Source: Thermocatellispora tengchongensis
GTDB taxonomy: Bacteria; Actinomycetota; Actinomycetes; Streptosporangiales; Streptosporangiaceae
Length of the DNA: 64,000 bases
Direction: 5' to 3'
Assembly: GCF_014202315.1 (NCBI RefSeq)
Contig: NZ_JACHGN010000018.1
Location: forward strand, 124,001 to 188,000
Positions 47,301 to 56,420 of this stretch are shown here, one piece after another. The notes under the pieces were generated by a model that had not been told where the DNA came from, made no database searches, and saw nothing but the letters and a program-made list of their open reading frames with translations. The position numbers and the translations under genes are program-made. Each line of letters starts with the position of its first letter. Positions within the stretch are counted from its first letter, which is position 1.

Positions 47301-50300
47301 AGGTCATCGCCGCTGTCCCGTCCCACACGCCGCTGCGGGGAGTCGTGCACGCCGCCGGGGTCCTGGACGACGGTGTGATCACCTCGCTCACCCCGGCCGC
47401 CCTGGAAGCCGTGATGCGGCCCAAGGTGGACGGCGCCTGGCATCTGCACGAACTGACGCGCGGCCTGGACCTGAACCTGTTCGTGCTGTTCTCCTCGATC
47501 GCCGGGATCTGGGGCAACCCGGGCCAGGGCGCGTACGCGGCGGCCAACACCTTCCTGGACGCCCTGGCGGCTCATCGCCGCCGGGCCGGTCTTCCCGCCA
47601 CCTCCCTGGCCTGGGGATTGTGGCAGCTCACCGACACCCGGTCCGGGGGGATGGCCGGGCAGCTCAGCCCGGCCGACTGGCAGCGTCTGGCCGCCCAGGG
47701 CCTGCAACCTCTGACCGCCGCCGATGGTCTGGCTCTGCTGGACGCGGTGCGGGGTGTGGGTGAGCCAGGTGGCCGGCCGCTCGACGGCGCGGGCGCCCTG
47801 CTGATCCCGGCCCGGCTCGACCCGTCCGCGTTCCGCCGCCGAGGCCGCGAGGTGCCGGCGCTGATGTCGGGCCTGGTCTCGGCGTCCGCCCGAGCCACCC
47901 GGCGAGCCGCTGGAGGGGGCGGTGCGGAGGGCCGGTCCGGCCTCGCCGCCCGCCTGGCCGGCCTGCCGCCGGCCGAGCGGGAGACGACCGTGCGCGACCT
48001 GGTCCTGACCCAGGCGGCGTTGGTGCTGGGCATGGGCGGGCCGGAATCGGTGGATGCGGGCCGGTCCTTCCGGGAGCTGGGTTTCGACTCCCTGACTGCG
48101 GTGGAGTTGCGCAATCGCCTCGGTGAGGTGACGGGGCTGCGGCTGCCGGCGACGCTCGTCTTCGACTACCCGACGCCGTCGGCGCTGGTCACCTATGTGC
48201 TGGCCGAACTGCTCGGCGACGCCACCTCGGTGGCGCTTCCCACGGCGCGGACCGGCGTCCAGGACGGCGACGATCCGATCGTGATCGTCGGGATGGGCTG
48301 CCGTTTCCCCGGTGGCGTCTCCTCCGCCGGGGAGTTCTGGGACCTGCTGGCTTCCGGTGCCGACGCGGTGTCCGGGTTCCCGGCCGATCGCGGCCCGGAG
48401 TGGGAGAGCGTCTTCGACCACGATCCGGCCGCGGTGGGCAAGAGCTACGCTCGCGAAGGCGCGTTCCTGGGCGAGGCGGCCCAGTTCGACGCCCAGTTCT
48501 TCGGCATCTCGCCGCGTGAGGCGCTGGCGATGGACCCGCAGCAGCGGCTGCTGCTGGAGACCTCGTGGGAGGCCCTGGAAGACGCGGGGATCGACATCGG
48601 CAGCCTGCACGGCAGTGCGACCGGGGTGTTCACCGGGCTGATCTACCACGACTACAGCGCGGGCGGTGTCGTGCCCGGTGATGTCGAGGGTTATGTCAGC
48701 ACCGGGATGTCCGGCGGGGTGGCGTCCGGGCGGGTCGCCTACGCGCTCGGCCTGGAAGGCCCGGCCGTGACGGTGGACACCGCGTGCTCGTCGTCCCTGG
48801 TGGCCTTGCACCTGGCGGTGCAGGCGCTGAGGTCGGGGGAGTGCACGCTGGCCCTGGCCGGGGGAGTGACGGTCATGGCCACCCCTGGCATTTTCGTGGA
48901 GTTCTCCCGGCAGCGGGGGCTGGCCGCCGACGGCCGGTGCAAGGCGTACGCGGACGCGGCCGACGGCACCGGCTGGGGCGAGGGCGTCGGCGTGCTGGTG
49001 GTCGAGCGGTTTTCCGACGCGCGGCGCAACGGTCACCGGGTGCTCGCCGTGGTGGCCGGGACCGCCGTGAACCAGGACGGCGCCTCCAACGGCCTGACCG
49101 CTCCCAACGGGCCCTCGCAGCAGCGGGTGATCCGCGCCGCGCTGGAGAACGCCGGCCTGCGGCCCGGAGACGTGGACGTGATCGAGGGCCACGGGACCGG
49201 CACCCGGCTGGGCGACCCGATCGAGGCGCAGGCGCTGCTGGCCACCTACGGGCAGGACCGAGACGACGATCGTCCGGTGCTGCTGGGGTCGGTGAAGTCG
49301 AACATCGGCCACACCCAGGCCGCGGCCGGGGTGGCCGGGATCATCAAGATGGTCCTGGCGATGTCCCATGGCGTGGTCCCGGCGACGTTGCACGTGGACG
49401 CCCCGTCATCGCAGGTGGACTGGGAGGCGGGCGCGGTCGAACTGGTGACCGAGGCGACGCCCTGGCCGCGGACGGACCGCCCCCGCCGGGCCGGAATCTC
49501 CTCGTTCGGGTTCTCCGGCACGAATGCGCACGTCATCCTGGAGCAGGCCCCAGAGGAACCGAGCGTGCACGACGCCGAGGTTCGGCCGCTGCCGGTGGTG
49601 CCATGGCTGATCTCGGCCCGGAGCGCGGACGGGCTGGCCGCGCAGGCGCGGCGGCTGCAGGAGTTCAGCGCCTCGCGGCCTGATCTCGATCCGGCCGACG
49701 TCGCATGGTCCCTCGCCACCACGCGGTCGGCGCTGCCCCACCGGGCGGTGGTGGTCGGCGCGGACCGGCAGGAACTGCTGGCCGGGCTGGACCACGTGGC
49801 GTCCGGCCGGCAGTCGCCGTCGGTGGTGACCGGCTCGGCCGGCTCCGCGGGCAAGGTCGGATTCGTGTTCACCGGTCAGGGCGCGCAGCGGGTCGGCATG
49901 GGCCGGCAGCTGTACGCGGCGTATCCGGTGTTCGCCCAGGCGTTCGACGCGGTGTGCGCGGGGCTGGAGGAGCACCTGGATCAGCCGGGTCTGTCGTTGC
50001 AAGCGGTCATCGAAGGCGCCGGCCGTATCGATGACACGGTGTGGGCGCAGGCGGGCCTTTTCGCGGTCGAGGTGGCCCTGTTCCGGCTGCTGGAGTCGTG
50101 GGGTGTGACCCCGGCGATGGTGGCCGGGCACTCGATCGGTGAGCTGGCCGCCGCGCATGTGGCCGGGGTGTGGTCGCTGGCCGACGCGTGCGCCGTGGTG
50201 GCGGCCCGGGGCCGGCTGATGCAGGCGCTCCCGGCCGGTGGGGCGATGCTGGCGGTGCACGCCGGTGAGGACGACGTCCGTCGGGTACTCGCCGGGACCG

Positions 50301-53300
50301 AAGGCGTGGACATCGCGGCGGTCAACGGCCCGGCCGCCGTGGTGGTGTCCGGGGCGGAACGATCGGTGGCGGAGGTGGCCGAGGCGTTCACCGCGCGGGG
50401 CGTGCGGGTGCGGAACCTGCGGGTGTCGCACGCGTTCCACTCGCCGCTGATGGAACCGATGCTGGCCGAGTTCGCCAAGGTGACGGCGTCGGTGTCGTAC
50501 GCGCCGCCGCGGATTCCGCTGGTGTCCACGATGACCGGGGCGTCGGTGACGACAGAGGTGACGGACCCGGAGTACTGGGTGCGTCAGGTGCGCGAGCCGG
50601 TGCGGTTCGCCGACGCCGTCACCGGCCTGCGGCAGGCCGGTGTCCGGACGTTCGTCGAGATCGGCCCGGACGCCGTCCTCTCCGCCCTCGGCCCGGAAAC
50701 CGCCACGGCCGCGGATGGCCCGGTGGCCGCCGACACCGAAGCCTGGATTCCGGCACTGCGCCGAGACCAGGACGAGCCCGCGACCCTGGTCGCGGCAGTC
50801 GGCAGGTTGTACGCGCGGGGCGGGACCGCGGACTGGTCCCGCTTCTACGCCGGAAGCGGGGTGCGGCGCGTCGATCTGCCGACCTACGCCTTCACCCGCG
50901 AGCGGTTCTGGCTGAACACCAGCCCGGCCCGGAGGGACGCGGCCGAGCTGGGACAGTCCGTGACCGGCCATCCCCTCCTCGGCGCGGCCGTGGACCTGCC
51001 CGCCGACGGCGGCCTGGTCCTGACCGGCCGGTTGTCCCTGACCGCGCAGCCCTGGCTCGCCGGCCACCGGACGGCGGGCCGGACCCTCGTCCCCGAAACG
51101 GCCCTGATCGAGATGGCGGTGCGGGCCGGCGACGAGACCGGGCACGCTCACGTGAGCGAACTGGAGGTCCACGTTCCGCCGGTCCTCCCCGGCTCCGGGG
51201 CGCTTCAGGTTCAGGTCGTGATCAAACGCCCGGACGACGACGACCGCCGGGAACTGGCCATCTACTCCCGTCCGGAGAACCAGGCGCCGCACGGTCCCTG
51301 GACCCGCCACGTCACCGCCGTCCTCACCGCTGCCGCCGTCGAACCTGGCGAAGTGGCGGCCGAGTGGCCGCCGGCCGGCGCGCAGCCGGAGCCCGAATCG
51401 ACGTACCGGCACATTCGTGCCGTGTGGCGGCGGGGTTCGGAGCTCTTCGCCGAGATCACCCTCGACGAGACCCTGGACGTCGCCGGGTTCGGCCTCCACC
51501 CCGCCCTCCTGGACGCCGTCCTGCCCCTGATCGGGCCGGCCGGGGACGCGCCGATGCTGGCGTCCGCCTGGACCGACGTGGTCGTGCACGCCACCGGAGC
51601 CGTCGGCGTGCGGGCCCGGCTGGCACCCGTCCCCGGCACCGAGGCGATGTCGGTGACCCTGTCCGACGCCACGGGGCGGCTGGTGGCCTCGGTGGGATCC
51701 GTGGCCCGGCGCCCGCTCTCCGCCGAGGAACTGCCCGCCGAGCCCTCCGATTCCCTGTTCGAGCTCGAATGGCTCCCGGCCGAACCCGGGGCCCTCTCCG
51801 CCCCGGAGCGGGTGGCCTTGGTCGGGCCCGGTCTGGAGAACACCGGCCGGGGATGGCCGCAGGCTCAGCACCACGCCGGAATGAGCGAGCTGGTGGCGGC
51901 GGTCGCGTCGGGCACGCCCGTCCCGGACACGATCGTCGTCAGCGGCGGGCCGTCCGAGGACCCGGCCGGCGACGTCGCCGGCGCGGCGCGGGCCGCGGTC
52001 CTGGCCACGCTGACGCCGCTGCGGGAATGGCTGGCGGCCCGGGACCTCGCCGGAACCCGGCTGATCGTGCTCACGCACCGGGCCGTCGACGCCGGGCCGG
52101 GGCCGGTCGACGTCGCCGGCGCGGCGGTCTGGGGTCTGATCCGCGTCGCTCAGTCCGAGTACCCCGGCCGGATCGTGCTGCTCGACCTGGACACACCGGC
52201 GGCCCTCGATCAGGCACTCCCGGCCGCCGTGGTGTCGGGAGAGGCGCAGATCGCCGTCCGAGCCGGCCGCCTCCTGGTCCCGAGACTGGTTCCGGCGACC
52301 GTGGACGCGAAGGCCCCCGATGGGGCGAACGCCGACCGGCGGGGAACGCTGCTGGTCACCGGCGCGTCCGGAGCCCTCGGCCGGCTCGTCGCCCGCCGTC
52401 TGGTCGGCGCCGGAAGGGCCGAGCGGGTCGAGCTGCTCTCCCGGCGCGGCGCCCAGGCGCCGGGACTGGGCGCCCTGGCGGCCGAACTCGCCGGTCTGGG
52501 GGCCACGGCCCACGTGACCGCCTGCGACGCCGCCGACCGTGACGGCGTCGCCGCGGTGATCGCGGCGATCCCGGCCGAGACGCCGCTGCGCGCAGTGGTT
52601 CACGCCGCCGGGATCCTGGACGACGGGATCATCGAATCGCTGACCCCGGCCCGGGTCGAGGCCGTGATGCGGCCGAAGGTGGACGGCGCCTGGAACCTGC
52701 ACGAGCTGACGCAGGACCTGGAACTCCGCGATTTCGTGCTGTTCTCGTCGATGGCCGGGATCTGGGGCAACGCCGGTCAGGGCGGCTACGCCGCGGCCAA
52801 CACCTTCCTGGACGCCCTGGCCGCGCACCGGCGCCGGGCAGGACTGCCGGCCACCTCCCTGGCCTGGGGGCCATGGCGGATCGACGAGCCCGGCACGGCA
52901 GGTGCGACCGGCGGGATGACCGGCGGGATGGCCGGGCGGATCGGGGACGCCGAGTGGCGGCGAATGGCCCGGCACGGCCTGCGGCCCCTCAGCAGCGCCG
53001 ACGGCCTGGCCCTGCTGGACGCGGTGATCGAGCGGAACCTGCGCGCCCCGGGCACGGTTCCGGCGCTGCTCGTCCCGGTCCACCTGGATCTCGGCGCCCT
53101 GCGCCGGCACAACGGGGTGGGACTGCCGCCGTTGCTGTCCGGCCTGGCCGGCGTGACGGCGTCCGGCCCGGCCCGTCGGCGGGTCGTCGGCCCGGCCGGC
53201 GAGCCCGAGCAGAACGGGCTGGCCGCCCGCCTGGCCACGCTCCCCCCGGCCGCCCGCGAACGCGCCGTCCACGATCTGGTCCGGGCCGAGGCCGCCCAGG

Positions 53301-53719
53301 TCCTCGGTCTGCCCGGCCCCGACGCGGTGGACGCCGGCCGTTCCTTCCTGGAGCTGGGACTGACGTCCCTGACCGCGCTGCAGCTCCGCAACCAGTTGAG
53401 CGGTGTCGCCGGCCTGACCCTGCCGGCCAGCGTGATCTTCGACTACCCGACGCCCGCCGCGCTGGCCGGGTACCTGTGCGCGAACGTCGTCCCCGCCGAA
53501 ACGGCGCTGCCCGTCCTCGACGGTCTCGACCGGCTCGCCTCCCTGCTCGCCGCCGTCGATGAGGACAGCGACCGCAGGGCGGAGATCATCGTGCGCCTGG
53601 AGGGCCTGATCGCCGACTTCCGGAGCCGGACCATGGACAACACGACGTCCTATCGCGACCTGTCCGCGGCGAGCGACGACGAGATGTTCGAGCTGATCGA
53701 CCGGGAACTGGGGATCTGA
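29354..53719 (+). CDS. PKS-B: type I modular PKS, extender modules 4-7
   Basis: 8121 residues, one of the larger bacterial PKS proteins. Start ATG 29354 has GGAAAGG eight bases upstream and begins with a classic N-terminal docking coiled coil ([20 protein letters not shown], then charged heptads to about residue 32). It should accept the chain from PKS-A. Order: three KS-AT-DH-ER-KR-ACP modules, then KS-AT-DH(degenerate)-KR-ACP, then a C-terminal docking region ending [11 protein letters not shown], so another PKS protein must follow in the pathway. All ATs have GHSIGE/HAFHS and all KRs have LDD. Long stretches are near-identical between modules. A hairpin terminator lies 18 bases past the stop. 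Confidence 0.97.
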   Translation: MANEEKLRDYLKRVTTDLHQTRKRLRELEDERLEPMAVVGMACRFPGGVASPDDFWTLLISGTDAISPFPQDRGPEWGSVYDPDPAAAGKSYAREGGFLGEAAGFDAQFFGISPREALAMDPQQRLLLETSWEALEHAGIDPVSLRGTATGVFAGLIYHDYAAGGVGDVEGYVSTGISGGVASGRVAYTLGLEGPAVTVDTACSSSLVAIHLAAASLRSGECTLALAGGVTVMARPGTFVEFSRQRGLAADGRCKAFAEAADGTGWGEGVGVLVMERLSDARRNGHRVLAVVRGSAVNQDGASNGLTAPNGPSQQRVIRSALAGAGLSAGEVDVIEGHGTGTRLGDPIEAEALLATYGQDRDAGNPVLLGSVKSNIGHTQAAAGVAGVIKMIQAMAHGVVPATLHVDAPSSHIDWTAGAVELVTEATPWPRTDRPRRAAVSSFGFSGTNAHVILEQAPELPQEPGDDATRPLPAVPWLISARSADGLAAQAERLGAYLRSRPDLDPADVGWSLAASRSGLPHRAVVVGAGRDELLAGVAALAASPSSGEAATGTAGSLGRIGFVFTGQGAQRLGMGQGLYAAYPAFAQAFDAVCAGLDRHLGQPGRSLAAVIRDDAELLDQTMWAQAGLFAVEVALFRLLQSWGVSPDAVAGHSIGELAAAHVAGVWSLEDACAVVAARGRLMQALPAGGAMLAVQAGEDEVRPLLGDGVGIAAVNGPAALVVSGPAEAVSALRERFEARNVRVRNLRVSHAFHSSLMEPMLAEFARVTASVSYRPPAIPLVSTVTGLPVTDEVTDPEYWVRQVREPVRFADAVTALRERDVRTFVEIGPDGVLSALGPQAADDPAKTEEWVPALRRGRDDAVTLVSAVGRLHTRGATVDWARFYDGSGARRVDLPTYAFTRQRFWLNPGAGSTDVIGLGQSVAGHPLLGATVSLAASGGLMLTGRLGLSTQPWLADHMVAGRVIVPGTALVEMAIRAGDEIGAPRLAELVMEAPLVLPSAASGVRVQVVLDSLDAGRTEVTIYSQAEDDDVTGAWTRHAAGVLEPAAHEPADATADLASWPPAGAVETPLDGLYPALAETGLAYGPVFQGVRALWRRGEEVFAEVALGDGVDVAGFGLHPALLDAALHGIAAGRAEPEPLLPFAWTGVVFHATGAATARVRIAPAAKGDGVTVALADGSGEPIASVESLALQPLPAADPAQDAALVREALFGLDWVPATPAEAGPETPWAVIGPDTLPGLPGAVHYADLAALLAAIEDGAPVPDTAVVRCRTSGADDAVPVAARTLAVDVLGVIQEWLTCANVAGARLLVVTERAADAGPGPELRSSPVTGLVRSAAAENPGRLALADVDDLAADPIGLGPLLRAGVALGEPEFAIRQGQVLVPRLARPGGGLAVPDAPAWRLDFTERGTLENLVLAPADADRVLGAGQVRVGLRAGGVNFRDVLNVLGMYPGDAGRLGLEGAGVVLETGPGVTGFAPGDLVMGLFSGAFGPEVVTDQRLLAPVPAGWSLAEAAAAPVVFLTAYYALVELAGLRRGESVLVHAAAGGVGIAAVQLARHLGAEVFGTASPSKWPVLYGLGLPGTHVASSRTLEFEAAFRAVNGGVDVVLDSLAGEFVDASLRLAAGPGGRFVEMGKADIRDPERVAAEYGGLRYQAFDLLQLDPDEIGRMLGVLSGLFAAGVLRPLPVACWDVRRAPDAFRYLSQARNVGKVVLTMPATADSRGTVLVTGASGALGGLVARHLSARPGVANVMLLSRRGPEAPGMGRLAAELATRGVQVQLRAADVAERDQLAALLARVPAEAPLRGVVHAAGVLDDGLIGSLTPARMDAVMRAKIDGAWHLHELTRTRDLSLFVLFSSIAGIWGNPGQGNYAAANTFLDALAAHRRGEGLPAVSLAWGPWQLDDAPAAGMTGHLTPADWQRMAAQGLRPLGDADGLALLGAVTGARHPEGARALLIPARLDRSNLRRRGSGTHPLLSGLIPASSGTARRTVGAIGGGRTGLADRLAALSATEREETVRDMILTQAALVLGMAGPESVDAGRSFRELGFDSLTAVELRNRLGEATGLRLPATLVFDYPTPSALVTYVLAQLLGEVTSVALPTARTGVQDGDDPVVIVGMGCRFPGGVASAGEFWDLLSARTDALTGFPVDRGPAWEGVVDPDPAAAGKSYADTGGFLHDAGDFDAQFFGISPREALAMDPQQRLLLETSWEALEDAGIDPGSLAGSSTGVFTGLIYHDYSTGSAAPEEVEGYVSTGNSGGVASGRVAYALGLEGPAVTVDTACSSSLVALHLAVQALRSGECGLALAGGATVMATPQTFVEFSRQRGLAADGRCKAYADAADGTGWGEGVGVLVVERLSDARRNGHRVLAVVRGTAVNQDGASNGLTAPNGPSQQRVIRAALANAGLSAGDVDVIEGHGTGTRLGDPIEAQALLATYGQDRDADKPVLLGSVKSNIGHTQAAAGVAGIIKMVLAMSHGVVPATLHVDAPSSQVDWESGAVELVTEATAWPQVDRPRRAGVSSFGFSGTNAHVILEQAPEIPQEPGEAEVRPLPVVPWLISARSTDGLAAQAERLRDHLISRPELDPVDVGWSLATTRAHLDHRAVIVGADRAELIARLATLTESTESASAGSVGKVAFLFTGQGAQRAGMGQGLYAAYPAFAEAFDAVCAGLEEHLDQSVRAVVHGAEPETLDQTMWAQASLFAVEVALFRLLESWGVTPAMVAGHSIGELAAAHVAGVWSLADACAVVAARGRLMQALPAGGAMLAVHAGEDDVRRVLAGIEGVDIAAVNGPAAVVVSGPERSVAEVAEAFTAQEVRVRNLRVSHAFHSALMEPMLADFAKVAASVSYGLPRIPLVSTLTGRPVTDEVTDPEYWVRQVREPVRFADAVTTLRESGVRTFVELGPDGVLSALGSQPASETGENEDSPAEAWLPAQRRDRDEALTLVSAVGELHARGGAVDWPRFYAGTGAARVELPTYAFARQRYWLGSGGGHGDAAGLGLGSSGHPLLGAAVNLPASGGLVLTGRLSLGAQPWLAGHVVAGRVVLPGAALVEMAIRAGDETNQPRLAELVIEAPLVLPLRGGVRVQVTVDSVEPDGDAPRSEVAIYSQPEHEDPAGAWTRHATGVLATAESTDADFGSWPPPGAVAQDLDGFYPALAAAGLDYGPLFQGVRTIWRRGEEVFAEIALADDVPVAGFGLHPALLDAALHPISAIGQDGPGRGPLLPFAWTDVVLHATGARAARVRLVPTGDGMSLTLADEAGALIATVGGLALRPLPAAQAGSTVAGEALFTLDWVPVRNGDGDGPADLSRWAVLGLGDPAPFGDLTHAARYSGVGELTAAVAGGHPAPDTVVVACPAHSEGAGDRARAAAARALDIVREWLAAENLAGARLVVVTERAVAAGSGDVPIDVTGSGVWGLVRVAAAENPGRLVLVDLDVEPGAEGVGDLVRAAVATGEAQVAVRAGRFLVPRLARVRSAAALEVPVGTDTWRLDFTERGTLQNLVLAPADADRVLGPGQVRVGLRAGGVNFRDVLNVLGMYPGDAGRLGLEGAGVVLETGPGVTGFAPGDLVMGLFSGAFGPEVVTDQRLLAAVPAGWTLAEAAAAPVVFLTAYYALVELAGLRRGESVLVHAAAGGVGIAAVQLARHLGAEVFGTASPSKWPVLYGLGLPGTHVASSRTLEFEAAFRAVNGGVDVVLDSLAGEFVDASLRLAAGPGGRFVEMGKADIRDPEQVAAEHEGLRYQAFDLLQLDPDEIARMLGALSELFAAGVLRPLPVACWDVRRAPDAFRYLSQARNVGKVVLTMPSTADSRGTVLLTGASGALGGLVARHLAENRQAERLVLVSRRGPAVPGTARLAAELAGQGVGLDVVAADVADRAALAQVIAAVPSHTPLRGVVHAAGVLDDGVITSLTPAALEAVMRPKVDGAWHLHELTRGLDLNLFVLFSSIAGIWGNPGQGAYAAANTFLDALAAHRRRAGLPATSLAWGLWQLTDTPSGGMAGQLSPADWQRLAAQGLQPLTAADGLALLDAVRGVGEPGGRPLDGADALLIPARLDPSAFRRRGREVPALMSGLVPATARATRRTAGRTGADGGAGLAARLARLSPAEQETTVRDLILTQAALVLGMAGPGSVDAGRSFRDLGFDSLTAVELRNRLGEATGLRLPATLVFDYPTPSALVTYVLAELLGKVTSVAPPTARTGVQDGDDPIVIVGIGCRFPGGVASARDFWTMLASGADAVSGFPADRGPEWESVFDHDPAAVGKSYAREGAFLGEAAEFDAQFFGISPREALAMDPQQRLLLETSWEALEDAGIDIGTLHGSQTGVFTGLIYHDYGTGGVVPGDVEGYVSTGMSGGVASGRVAYALGLEGPAVTVDTACSSSLVALHLAVQALRSGECTLALAGGVTVMATPGIFVEFSRQRGLAADGRCKAYADAADGTGWGEGVGVLVVERLSDARRNGHRVLAVVRGTAVNQDGASNGLTAPNGPSQQRVIRAALANAGLRPGDVDVIEGHGTGTRLGDPIEAQALLATYGQDRDDDRPVLLGSVKSNIGHTQAAAGVAGIIKMVLAMSHGVVPATLHVDAPSSQVDWESGAVELVTEATAWPQTSRPRRAGISSFGFSGTNAHVILEQAPEIPQEPGDAATRPLPVVPWLISARSADGLAAQARRLQEFTGSRPDLDPADVAWSLATTRSALPHRAVVVGADRQELLAGLDHVASGRQSPSAVTGSVESVGKVGFVFTGQGAQRVKMGEGLYAAYPAFAQAFDAVCAGLEEHLDQPGRNLKEVIWGGSEDGVLDQTVWAQAGLFAVEVALFRLLESWGVTPAMVAGHSIGELAAAHVAGVWSLSDACAVVGARGRLMQALPSGGEMLAVQAGEAEVLEVLSGLTEVGVAAVNGPAAVVVSGSAQAVAAVAGEFTARGVRVRNLRVSHAFHSPLMEPMLAEFAQVTASVSYAPPRIPLVSTVTGAPVTDELTDPGYWVRQVREPVRFADAVATLRASGVRTFVELGPDGVLSALGAQSVSGAGEDLPAEAWLPAQRRDRDEVLTLVSAVGQLHARGGVVDWPRFFAGTGASRVDLPTYAFARQRYWLTSGGVPGDVAGVGLGVSGHPLLGAAVNLPASGGLVLTGRLSLGAQPWLADHVVAGRVVLPGAALVEMAIRAGDEIGRSRLAELVIEAPLVLPARGGVRVQVTVDSTDDDASRGAVAIYSQPEHEDPAGAWVRHATGVLAAAESTAESTDAADLGSWPPAGAVAQDVDGFYAALAAAGLSYGSLFQGVRALWRRGEEVFAEIALADDTPVAGFGLHPALLDAALHPISATGVASGPLLPFAWTDVVVHATGARAARVRLVPTGDGMSLTLADEAGALIATVGALALRPLPMVQAGSTIGGEALFTLDWVPVRNGDGDGPADLSRWAVLGLGAPSPFGELSRVARYSGIGELTAAVAGNDPVPEIVIVGCRVRSEGADVGERARAAAARALDIVREWLAAENLAEARLVVVTERAVAAGSGDIPIDVTGSGIWGLVRVAAAENPGRLVLVDLDVEPGAEGVGDLVRAAVATGEAQVAVRAGRLLVPRLARVRPAAVLEVPVGTDTWRLDFTERGTLQNLVLAPADADRVLGAGQVRVGLRAGGVNFRDVLNVLGMYPGDAGRLGLEGAGVVLETGPGVTGFAPGDLVMGLFSGAFGPEAVTDQRLLAAVPEGWTLSEAAAAPVVFLTAYYALVELAGLQRGESILIHAAAGGVGIAAVQLARHLGAEVFGTASPSKWPVLYELGLPDTHVASSRTLEFEAAFRAVRGGVDVVLDSLAGEFVDASLRLAAGPGGRFVEMGKADIRDPEQVAREHEGLRYQAFDLLDLDPDEIARMLGALSELFAAGVLRPLPVACWDVRRASDAFRHLSQARNVGKVVLTMPATADSRGTVLVTGASGALGGLVARHLAQNRQAECLVLVSRRGPAVPGTAQLAAELAVQGAGVTVVAADVADRAALAQVIAAVPSHTPLRGVVHAAGVLDDGVITSLTPAALEAVMRPKVDGAWHLHELTRGLDLNLFVLFSSIAGIWGNPGQGAYAAANTFLDALAAHRRRAGLPATSLAWGLWQLTDTRSGGMAGQLSPADWQRLAAQGLQPLTAADGLALLDAVRGVGEPGGRPLDGAGALLIPARLDPSAFRRRGREVPALMSGLVSASARATRRAAGGGGAEGRSGLAARLAGLPPAERETTVRDLVLTQAALVLGMGGPESVDAGRSFRELGFDSLTAVELRNRLGEVTGLRLPATLVFDYPTPSALVTYVLAELLGDATSVALPTARTGVQDGDDPIVIVGMGCRFPGGVSSAGEFWDLLASGADAVSGFPADRGPEWESVFDHDPAAVGKSYAREGAFLGEAAQFDAQFFGISPREALAMDPQQRLLLETSWEALEDAGIDIGSLHGSATGVFTGLIYHDYSAGGVVPGDVEGYVSTGMSGGVASGRVAYALGLEGPAVTVDTACSSSLVALHLAVQALRSGECTLALAGGVTVMATPGIFVEFSRQRGLAADGRCKAYADAADGTGWGEGVGVLVVERFSDARRNGHRVLAVVAGTAVNQDGASNGLTAPNGPSQQRVIRAALENAGLRPGDVDVIEGHGTGTRLGDPIEAQALLATYGQDRDDDRPVLLGSVKSNIGHTQAAAGVAGIIKMVLAMSHGVVPATLHVDAPSSQVDWEAGAVELVTEATPWPRTDRPRRAGISSFGFSGTNAHVILEQAPEEPSVHDAEVRPLPVVPWLISARSADGLAAQARRLQEFSASRPDLDPADVAWSLATTRSALPHRAVVVGADRQELLAGLDHVASGRQSPSVVTGSAGSAGKVGFVFTGQGAQRVGMGRQLYAAYPVFAQAFDAVCAGLEEHLDQPGLSLQAVIEGAGRIDDTVWAQAGLFAVEVALFRLLESWGVTPAMVAGHSIGELAAAHVAGVWSLADACAVVAARGRLMQALPAGGAMLAVHAGEDDVRRVLAGTEGVDIAAVNGPAAVVVSGAERSVAEVAEAFTARGVRVRNLRVSHAFHSPLMEPMLAEFAKVTASVSYAPPRIPLVSTMTGASVTTEVTDPEYWVRQVREPVRFADAVTGLRQAGVRTFVEIGPDAVLSALGPETATAADGPVAADTEAWIPALRRDQDEPATLVAAVGRLYARGGTADWSRFYAGSGVRRVDLPTYAFTRERFWLNTSPARRDAAELGQSVTGHPLLGAAVDLPADGGLVLTGRLSLTAQPWLAGHRTAGRTLVPETALIEMAVRAGDETGHAHVSELEVHVPPVLPGSGALQVQVVIKRPDDDDRRELAIYSRPENQAPHGPWTRHVTAVLTAAAVEPGEVAAEWPPAGAQPEPESTYRHIRAVWRRGSELFAEITLDETLDVAGFGLHPALLDAVLPLIGPAGDAPMLASAWTDVVVHATGAVGVRARLAPVPGTEAMSVTLSDATGRLVASVGSVARRPLSAEELPAEPSDSLFELEWLPAEPGALSAPERVALVGPGLENTGRGWPQAQHHAGMSELVAAVASGTPVPDTIVVSGGPSEDPAGDVAGAARAAVLATLTPLREWLAARDLAGTRLIVLTHRAVDAGPGPVDVAGAAVWGLIRVAQSEYPGRIVLLDLDTPAALDQALPAAVVSGEAQIAVRAGRLLVPRLVPATVDAKAPDGANADRRGTLLVTGASGALGRLVARRLVGAGRAERVELLSRRGAQAPGLGALAAELAGLGATAHVTACDAADRDGVAAVIAAIPAETPLRAVVHAAGILDDGIIESLTPARVEAVMRPKVDGAWNLHELTQDLELRDFVLFSSMAGIWGNAGQGGYAAANTFLDALAAHRRRAGLPATSLAWGPWRIDEPGTAGATGGMTGGMAGRIGDAEWRRMARHGLRPLSSADGLALLDAVIERNLRAPGTVPALLVPVHLDLGALRRHNGVGLPPLLSGLAGVTASGPARRRVVGPAGEPEQNGLAARLATLPPAARERAVHDLVRAEAAQVLGLPGPDAVDAGRSFLELGLTSLTALQLRNQLSGVAGLTLPASVIFDYPTPAALAGYLCANVVPAETALPVLDGLDRLASLLAAVDEDSDRRAEIIVRLEGLIADFRSRTMDNTTSYRDLSAASDDEMFELIDRELGI
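29450..35640 (+). other. Extender module 4: KS-AT-DH-ER-KR-ACP
   Basis: KS 29455-30720 with [10 protein letters not shown] 31030-31900 with GHSIGE and HAFHS, malonyl-type. DH 32120-32960 with [20 protein letters not shown] and DAALH. ER 33560-34510; from about 33605 its codons shift to T/G-ending forms and the sequence becomes almost identical to the ERs of modules 5 and 6. KR 34520-35060 with LDDGLI and NYAAAN. ACP 35360-35620 with GFDSL. Predicted to add a fully saturated C2 unit. Confidence 0.93.
35690..41920 (+). other. Extender module 5: KS-AT-DH-ER-KR-ACP
   Basis: KS 35690-36960 with [10 protein letters not shown] 37250-38110 with GHSIGE and HAFHS, malonyl-type. DH 38360-39190 with [14 protein letters not shown] (Gly just before the catalytic His instead of the usual Asp), YGPLFQ and DAALH. 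ER 39830-40780. KR 40785-41330 with LDDGVI and AYAAAN. ACP 41635-41910 with GFDSL. From about 38.3 kb onward it is close to module 6 at the nucleotide level. Confidence 0.93.
38340..49820 (+). repeat. Near-identical tandem module sequence (register about 6.3 kb)
   Basis: Sequence from module 5 DH to the KS-AT linker of module 6 recurs one unit downstream with an almost constant offset. The DH start matches at 38363/44663 (offset 6300), the ER start at 39862/46168 (6306), a KR stretch at 40981/47287 (6306), a KS stretch at 42361/48667 (6306), and the KS-AT linker at 43401/49704 (6303). Long runs, such as the KR segment after 40981, look identical. The ER of module 4 (from 33601) matches module 5 with offset 6261. 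This is the footprint of recent tandem duplication or gene conversion. Confidence 0.85.
41968..48220 (+). other. Extender module 6: KS-AT-DH-ER-KR-ACP
   Basis: KS 41968-43240 with [10 protein letters not shown] 43545-44400 with GHSIGE and HAFHS, malonyl-type. DH 44655-45490 keeps [14 protein letters not shown] and DAALH, but the YGPxFQ motif reads YGSLFQ. ER 46130-47080. KR 47090-47640 with LDDGVI and AYAAAN. ACP 47940-48210 with GFDSL. Reduction to a saturated unit is expected if the Pro-to-Ser change in DH is tolerated. Confidence 0.92.
48274..53719 (+). other. Extender module 7: KS-AT-DH(degenerate)-KR-ACP plus docking region
   Basis: KS 48274-49550 and AT 49855-50700 look intact (HAFHS, malonyl-type). 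The DH region (50960-51720) keeps [10 protein letters not shown], but the YGPxFQ segment is deleted or rewritten (around 51376-51430), and the DAALH Asp/His motif reads DAVLP, with CCC (Pro) at 51524-51526. There is no ER. KR 52340-52890 has LDDGII and GYAAAN and looks active. ACP 53200-53490 has GLTSL (Thr codon 53363-53365 before Ppant Ser 53366-53368). The expected product is a D-beta-hydroxyacyl chain. Confidence 0.9.
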
Positions 53720-53736
53720 AGGCGCGAACGACCCAA

Positions 53737-53768
53737 GCCGGGGCCACTCGCGTTCTGGTGGCCCCGGC
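53737..53768 (+). terminator. Hairpin terminator after PKS-B
   Basis: Perfect 11-bp inverted repeat, GCCGGGGCCAC at 53737-53747 and GTGGCCCCGGC at 53758-53768, with a 10-base loop, starting 18 bases after the PKS-B stop. No T-run follows, as is common in actinomycetes. It marks the end of the long PKS transcript. Confidence 0.8.
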
Positions 53769-53938
53769 GTTCGCCGGCACGCGGCCCCGCGGTGGAACCG
53801 AGATGACGGACGCCTGACCGGGGCGTGCCGCTTCCGGAAGAGCCGTCGCATCGCCGGAATTGATCTGGGGCGAATATGAATCCCAAATGACGCAGACAAG
53901 CGACTGGAATTCTGGCAAGGGGTGTTCGGATCGGGGGT

Positions 53939-53967
53939 GCTCAACTGCTGACATTCCACAGTTGAAC
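53939..53967. promoter_or_regulatory. StrR-type operator A
   Basis: Left arm GCTCAACTG (one mismatch to GTTCAACTG), 11-base spacer at 53948-53958, and right arm CAGTTGAAC. It matches operators B and C and the published StrR site architecture GTTCGACTG-N11-CAGTCGAAC apart from the central G/A difference in each arm. It lies 281 bases upstream of the SDR gene. Confidence 0.8.
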
Positions 53968-54248
53968 GGGTGTGGCCCGCGGTTTTCCTGGATATGTCAT
54001 CATTGGCCGCGAGAGGCCAGGGTGACGACCACGCACCTGGACGCCCGACAGCACCGAGATCCTGTTCCGGCAGCCCAGTGGTTCTCGGGTGCACCACAAC
54101 CTGCTCGTCACCGATGGGCGACCGGGAACAGGGCGCTTGGAAAAGGCTGGGGTCGGATACATTGCCGGCCTGCCCCGCGCACCTGCCCGTGGTCATCCAT
54201 AAGGCGCATAAACTGGGTTATTTCCCAAGCGGCTGATAGATTCCCCCC

Positions 54249-55025
54249 ATGCCTACCGCATTGGTGACAGGAGCCAGCTCCGGGCTCGGCGCCGCATTCG
54301 CCCATCGGCTCGCGACGGATGGGCACGATCTGGTAATGGTCGCCCGCTCCGCCGCGCTTCTGGAGCAGTCGGCGGCCGGACTGCGCGAACAGCACGGCGT
54401 CAACGTCGAGGTACTGGTCGCCGATCTCGCCGATCCCACCGAGCGGGCCCGCGTCGAAGCACGGCTCGCCGCCGAGGACGAGCCGATCGACCTGCTCGTC
54501 AACAACGCGGGATTCAGTAACCACGGCGATTTCTGGATGACCGATCCGGAGAAGCTCCAGTCCCAGTTGGACGTCAACGTGACCAGCGTGTTGCGACTCA
54601 CCCGGGCCGTGCTGCCCGGCATGCTCGCCCGTGGAAGCGGCGACGTGATCAATGTGTCCAGCACAGCCGGACTGCTGCCCGGAGACGGCCGGATCTACAG
54701 CGCGGACAAGGCATGGGTGACCTCGTTCTCGGAGACCATGGCATCGCTGGTCGCCGGGAGCGGAGTGCGGATCATCGGGTTGTGCCCCGGTTTCATCCGC
54801 ACCGGATTCTTCGAGCGGGCCCGCGTCGACACAGGCGGGATATCGCCGGGACTGTGGCTGGAAGCCGACCGCGTGGTGCACGACTGCCTGGCTGATCTGC
54901 GGAAAGGCAGGCTGCTGTCCGTGCCCGGCCGGAACTACAGGATGAGCACGAACCTGTACCGTCTCATGCCGAGATCACTCGCGCAGCGCCTCATCTTCCA
55001 GTGGAGCGCCCGCGTCCGTACCTGA
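54249..55025 (+). CDS. short-chain dehydrogenase/reductase
   Basis: 258 residues, a classical SDR. Cofactor loop TGASSGLG at residues 7-14, structural NNAG, the catalytic Ser in INVSSTAG, and the Tyr/Lys pair YSADK. The PGFIRTGFF segment after the active site is typical. The loop type and the Arg after the second strand (VARS) favour NADP(H), an inference. No good Shine-Dalgarno precedes ATG 54249. As a discrete oxidoreductase downstream of operator A and convergent with the P450, a tailoring role (ketone or alcohol interconversion on the polyketide) is plausible, but a housekeeping role cannot be excluded. Confidence 0.88.
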   Translation: MPTALVTGASSGLGAAFAHRLATDGHDLVMVARSAALLEQSAAGLREQHGVNVEVLVADLADPTERARVEARLAAEDEPIDLLVNNAGFSNHGDFWMTDPEKLQSQLDVNVTSVLRLTRAVLPGMLARGSGDVINVSSTAGLLPGDGRIYSADKAWVTSFSETMASLVAGSGVRIIGLCPGFIRTGFFERARVDTGGISPGLWLEADRVVHDCLADLRKGRLLSVPGRNYRMSTNLYRLMPRSLAQRLIFQWSARVRT

Positions 55026-55069
55026 CGCGACCGCGGACGCGGCTCCGCCACGGTTCGTGACCGGCTGAC

Positions 55070-55104
55070 GCCGCCGATACCGGCGCACCGGGTGGATCGG
55101 CGGC
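55070..55104. terminator. Hairpin between convergent SDR and P450 genes
   Basis: Inverted repeat GCCGCCGAT (55070-55078) and ATCGGCGGC (55096-55104) with a 17-base loop. It lies between two convergent stops (55025 and 55116), so it could serve both directions. Confidence 0.6.
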
Positions 55105-55115
55105 GGTCCGGCGGG

Positions 55116-56297
55116 TCAGGCGCGGTCGCAGGTGACGACGGCGTTGCGCAGTTCGTAGCCCATCAGTTCGTCGGTCCACAACAGGTCCGGCTCGCGCCGC
55201 AGCCGGATGCCCGGCACGCGCAGGAGGCGGTCGAGAAAGACCCGGGTCTCGTTGAGGGCCACCTGCGCGCCCGGGCACCGGTGGCTACCGTCGCCGAAGC
55301 TCAAGTAGGAGCCGGCCATCTTCGTCCGCCGGGCCCGGTCCGGGTCCAGGGCGTAGGGGCACTCGCCCACGCCGGCCGCGTCGAGGTTGGCGGCGCGGAT
55401 GTCGATGACGAGCTCCTCGCCCTCGGACACCGAGCCGGAGTCCGTCGTCATGTCGGCGGTGACCCGGCGGGCGATCATGTTGACCACCGGGTCCAGCCGC
55501 ATGATCTCCTCCAGGATGGCGATCTGGCCGGAGTCCTCCGCGGACAGGAAACGCTCGCGCAGCGCGTCGTTCCCGAACAGATGCCAGGCCGCCATGACGA
55601 CGAACTCCCGAGTGGTGATCATCCCCGCGACGGCGAAGGTGATGCACTCGATGAGGATCGCCTGCTCCGGGTAGCCCTCGTCGAGAAGGTGCGAGATCAC
55701 GTCCTCCCGGCGCTCCGCGCGCCGGGCCCGGATGGCCGGCCGCACGTCGCGGGCGAGGAAGCGCGCGCCGTGGAAGGTCGCCTGGAGCTGCCCGAACGGT
55801 CGCCGCCAGCGGCTCATCTGCGGCAGGCGCAGGCCGATCAGAGTGGCCTGGATCCGCTGGGCCATCGCACGCTGGTCGCTGTTGGTCAGCCCGACGATCT
55901 CGGCGGCCACGGTCACCGCGAGCTCGAAGCTCATCTGGTCCAGCCGGCCCTGCCCGCGGGCCCGCAACCGGGCGAGCAGGGTGTCGGTGGCCTCCTCCAT
56001 GACCGCGCGGTAGCGGGTGCTGATCGCCTTGGGGGTGAAGAACCGGACGATCGCCTGCCGCTTGCGCTTGTGCGCCTCGCCGTCCAGGTAGAACACCGAG
56101 GTGAAGGCCGGGTCGCCGCTGACCTCGCCCTTGGCTCCGGCTCCGGCTTGCCGGGTCACGTTGCTGCGCAGCACGTCACGGGCGAAGGCCAAGCTGCCGA
56201 TGACGCGCGTCTCGGGACCTATGGTGATCCGTTCGGCAGCCAGGGCCGCCGACTTCCGGTCGTCGCGAGTGGCTTCAAACGGGCACGAAGCAGTCAT
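55116..56297 (-). CDS. cytochrome P450
   Basis: 393 residues, the usual size of a soluble bacterial P450. The haem-binding loop is FGDGSHRCPGAQ with the Cys ligand, and the K-helix ExxR is in EEIMRLDP. The I-helix reads AGMITTRE: the Thr is present, but the acidic residue usual in AGxxT (Asp/Glu before Thr) is Ile. It most likely hydroxylates or epoxidises the polyketide; its ferredoxin partner is not in the window. It is transcribed leftward after the hydrolase-like gene, separated by a terminator, so it should have its own promoter within 56298-56364. No StrR-type site was found there. Confidence 0.93.
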   Translation of the reverse strand: MTASCPFEATRDDRKSAALAAERITIGPETRVIGSLAFARDVLRSNVTRQAGAGAKGEVSGDPAFTSVFYLDGEAHKRKRQAIVRFFTPKAISTRYRAVMEEATDTLLARLRARGQGRLDQMSFELAVTVAAEIVGLTNSDQRAMAQRIQATLIGLRLPQMSRWRRPFGQLQATFHGARFLARDVRPAIRARRAERREDVISHLLDEGYPEQAILIECITFAVAGMITTREFVVMAAWHLFGNDALRERFLSAEDSGQIAILEEIMRLDPVVNMIARRVTADMTTDSGSVSEGEELVIDIRAANLDAAGVGECPYALDPDRARRTKMAGSYLSFGDGSHRCPGAQVALNETRVFLDRLLRVPGIRLRREPDLLWTDELMGYELRNAVVTCDRA

Positions 56298-56364
56298 TGT
56301 TTACCGTCAATCTCAAAGGCTGGTACACAGGGCCGTGGGGCGGCGACGGCACGTCCGAACGAGA

Positions 56365-56400
56365 GCAGCTGGGGTCCCGTGTCCCGGTGACCCCAGCTGC
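56365..56400 (-). terminator. Hairpin terminator after the hydrolase-like gene
   Basis: Perfect 12-bp arms GCAGCTGGGGTC (56365-56376) and GACCCCAGCTGC (56389-56400) with a 12-base loop, starting 20 bases beyond the stop of the leftward hydrolase-like gene. It lies between that gene and the P450, which are in the same direction, so the two probably have separate transcripts. Confidence 0.8.
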
Positions 56401-56420
56401 CTACGGTGTTCGGATCAGCG

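Larger units (their letters stand above)
53720..54248. other. Intergenic region between PKS-B and the SDR gene
   Basis: 529 bases without a convincing gene. It holds the terminator (53737-53768) and operator A (53939-53967). The open frames crossing it lack a credible composition or start. The 280 bases between the operator and the SDR start could contain a long leader; no clear -10/-35 pair was seen. Confidence 0.6.

Noticed and set aside
53860-54267. A 135-codon frame between PKS-B and the SDR gene
   Set aside because: Its composition (rich in Trp, Cys, Arg, Pro) and lack of a ribosome site argue against a protein; it also covers operator A and overlaps the SDR start.
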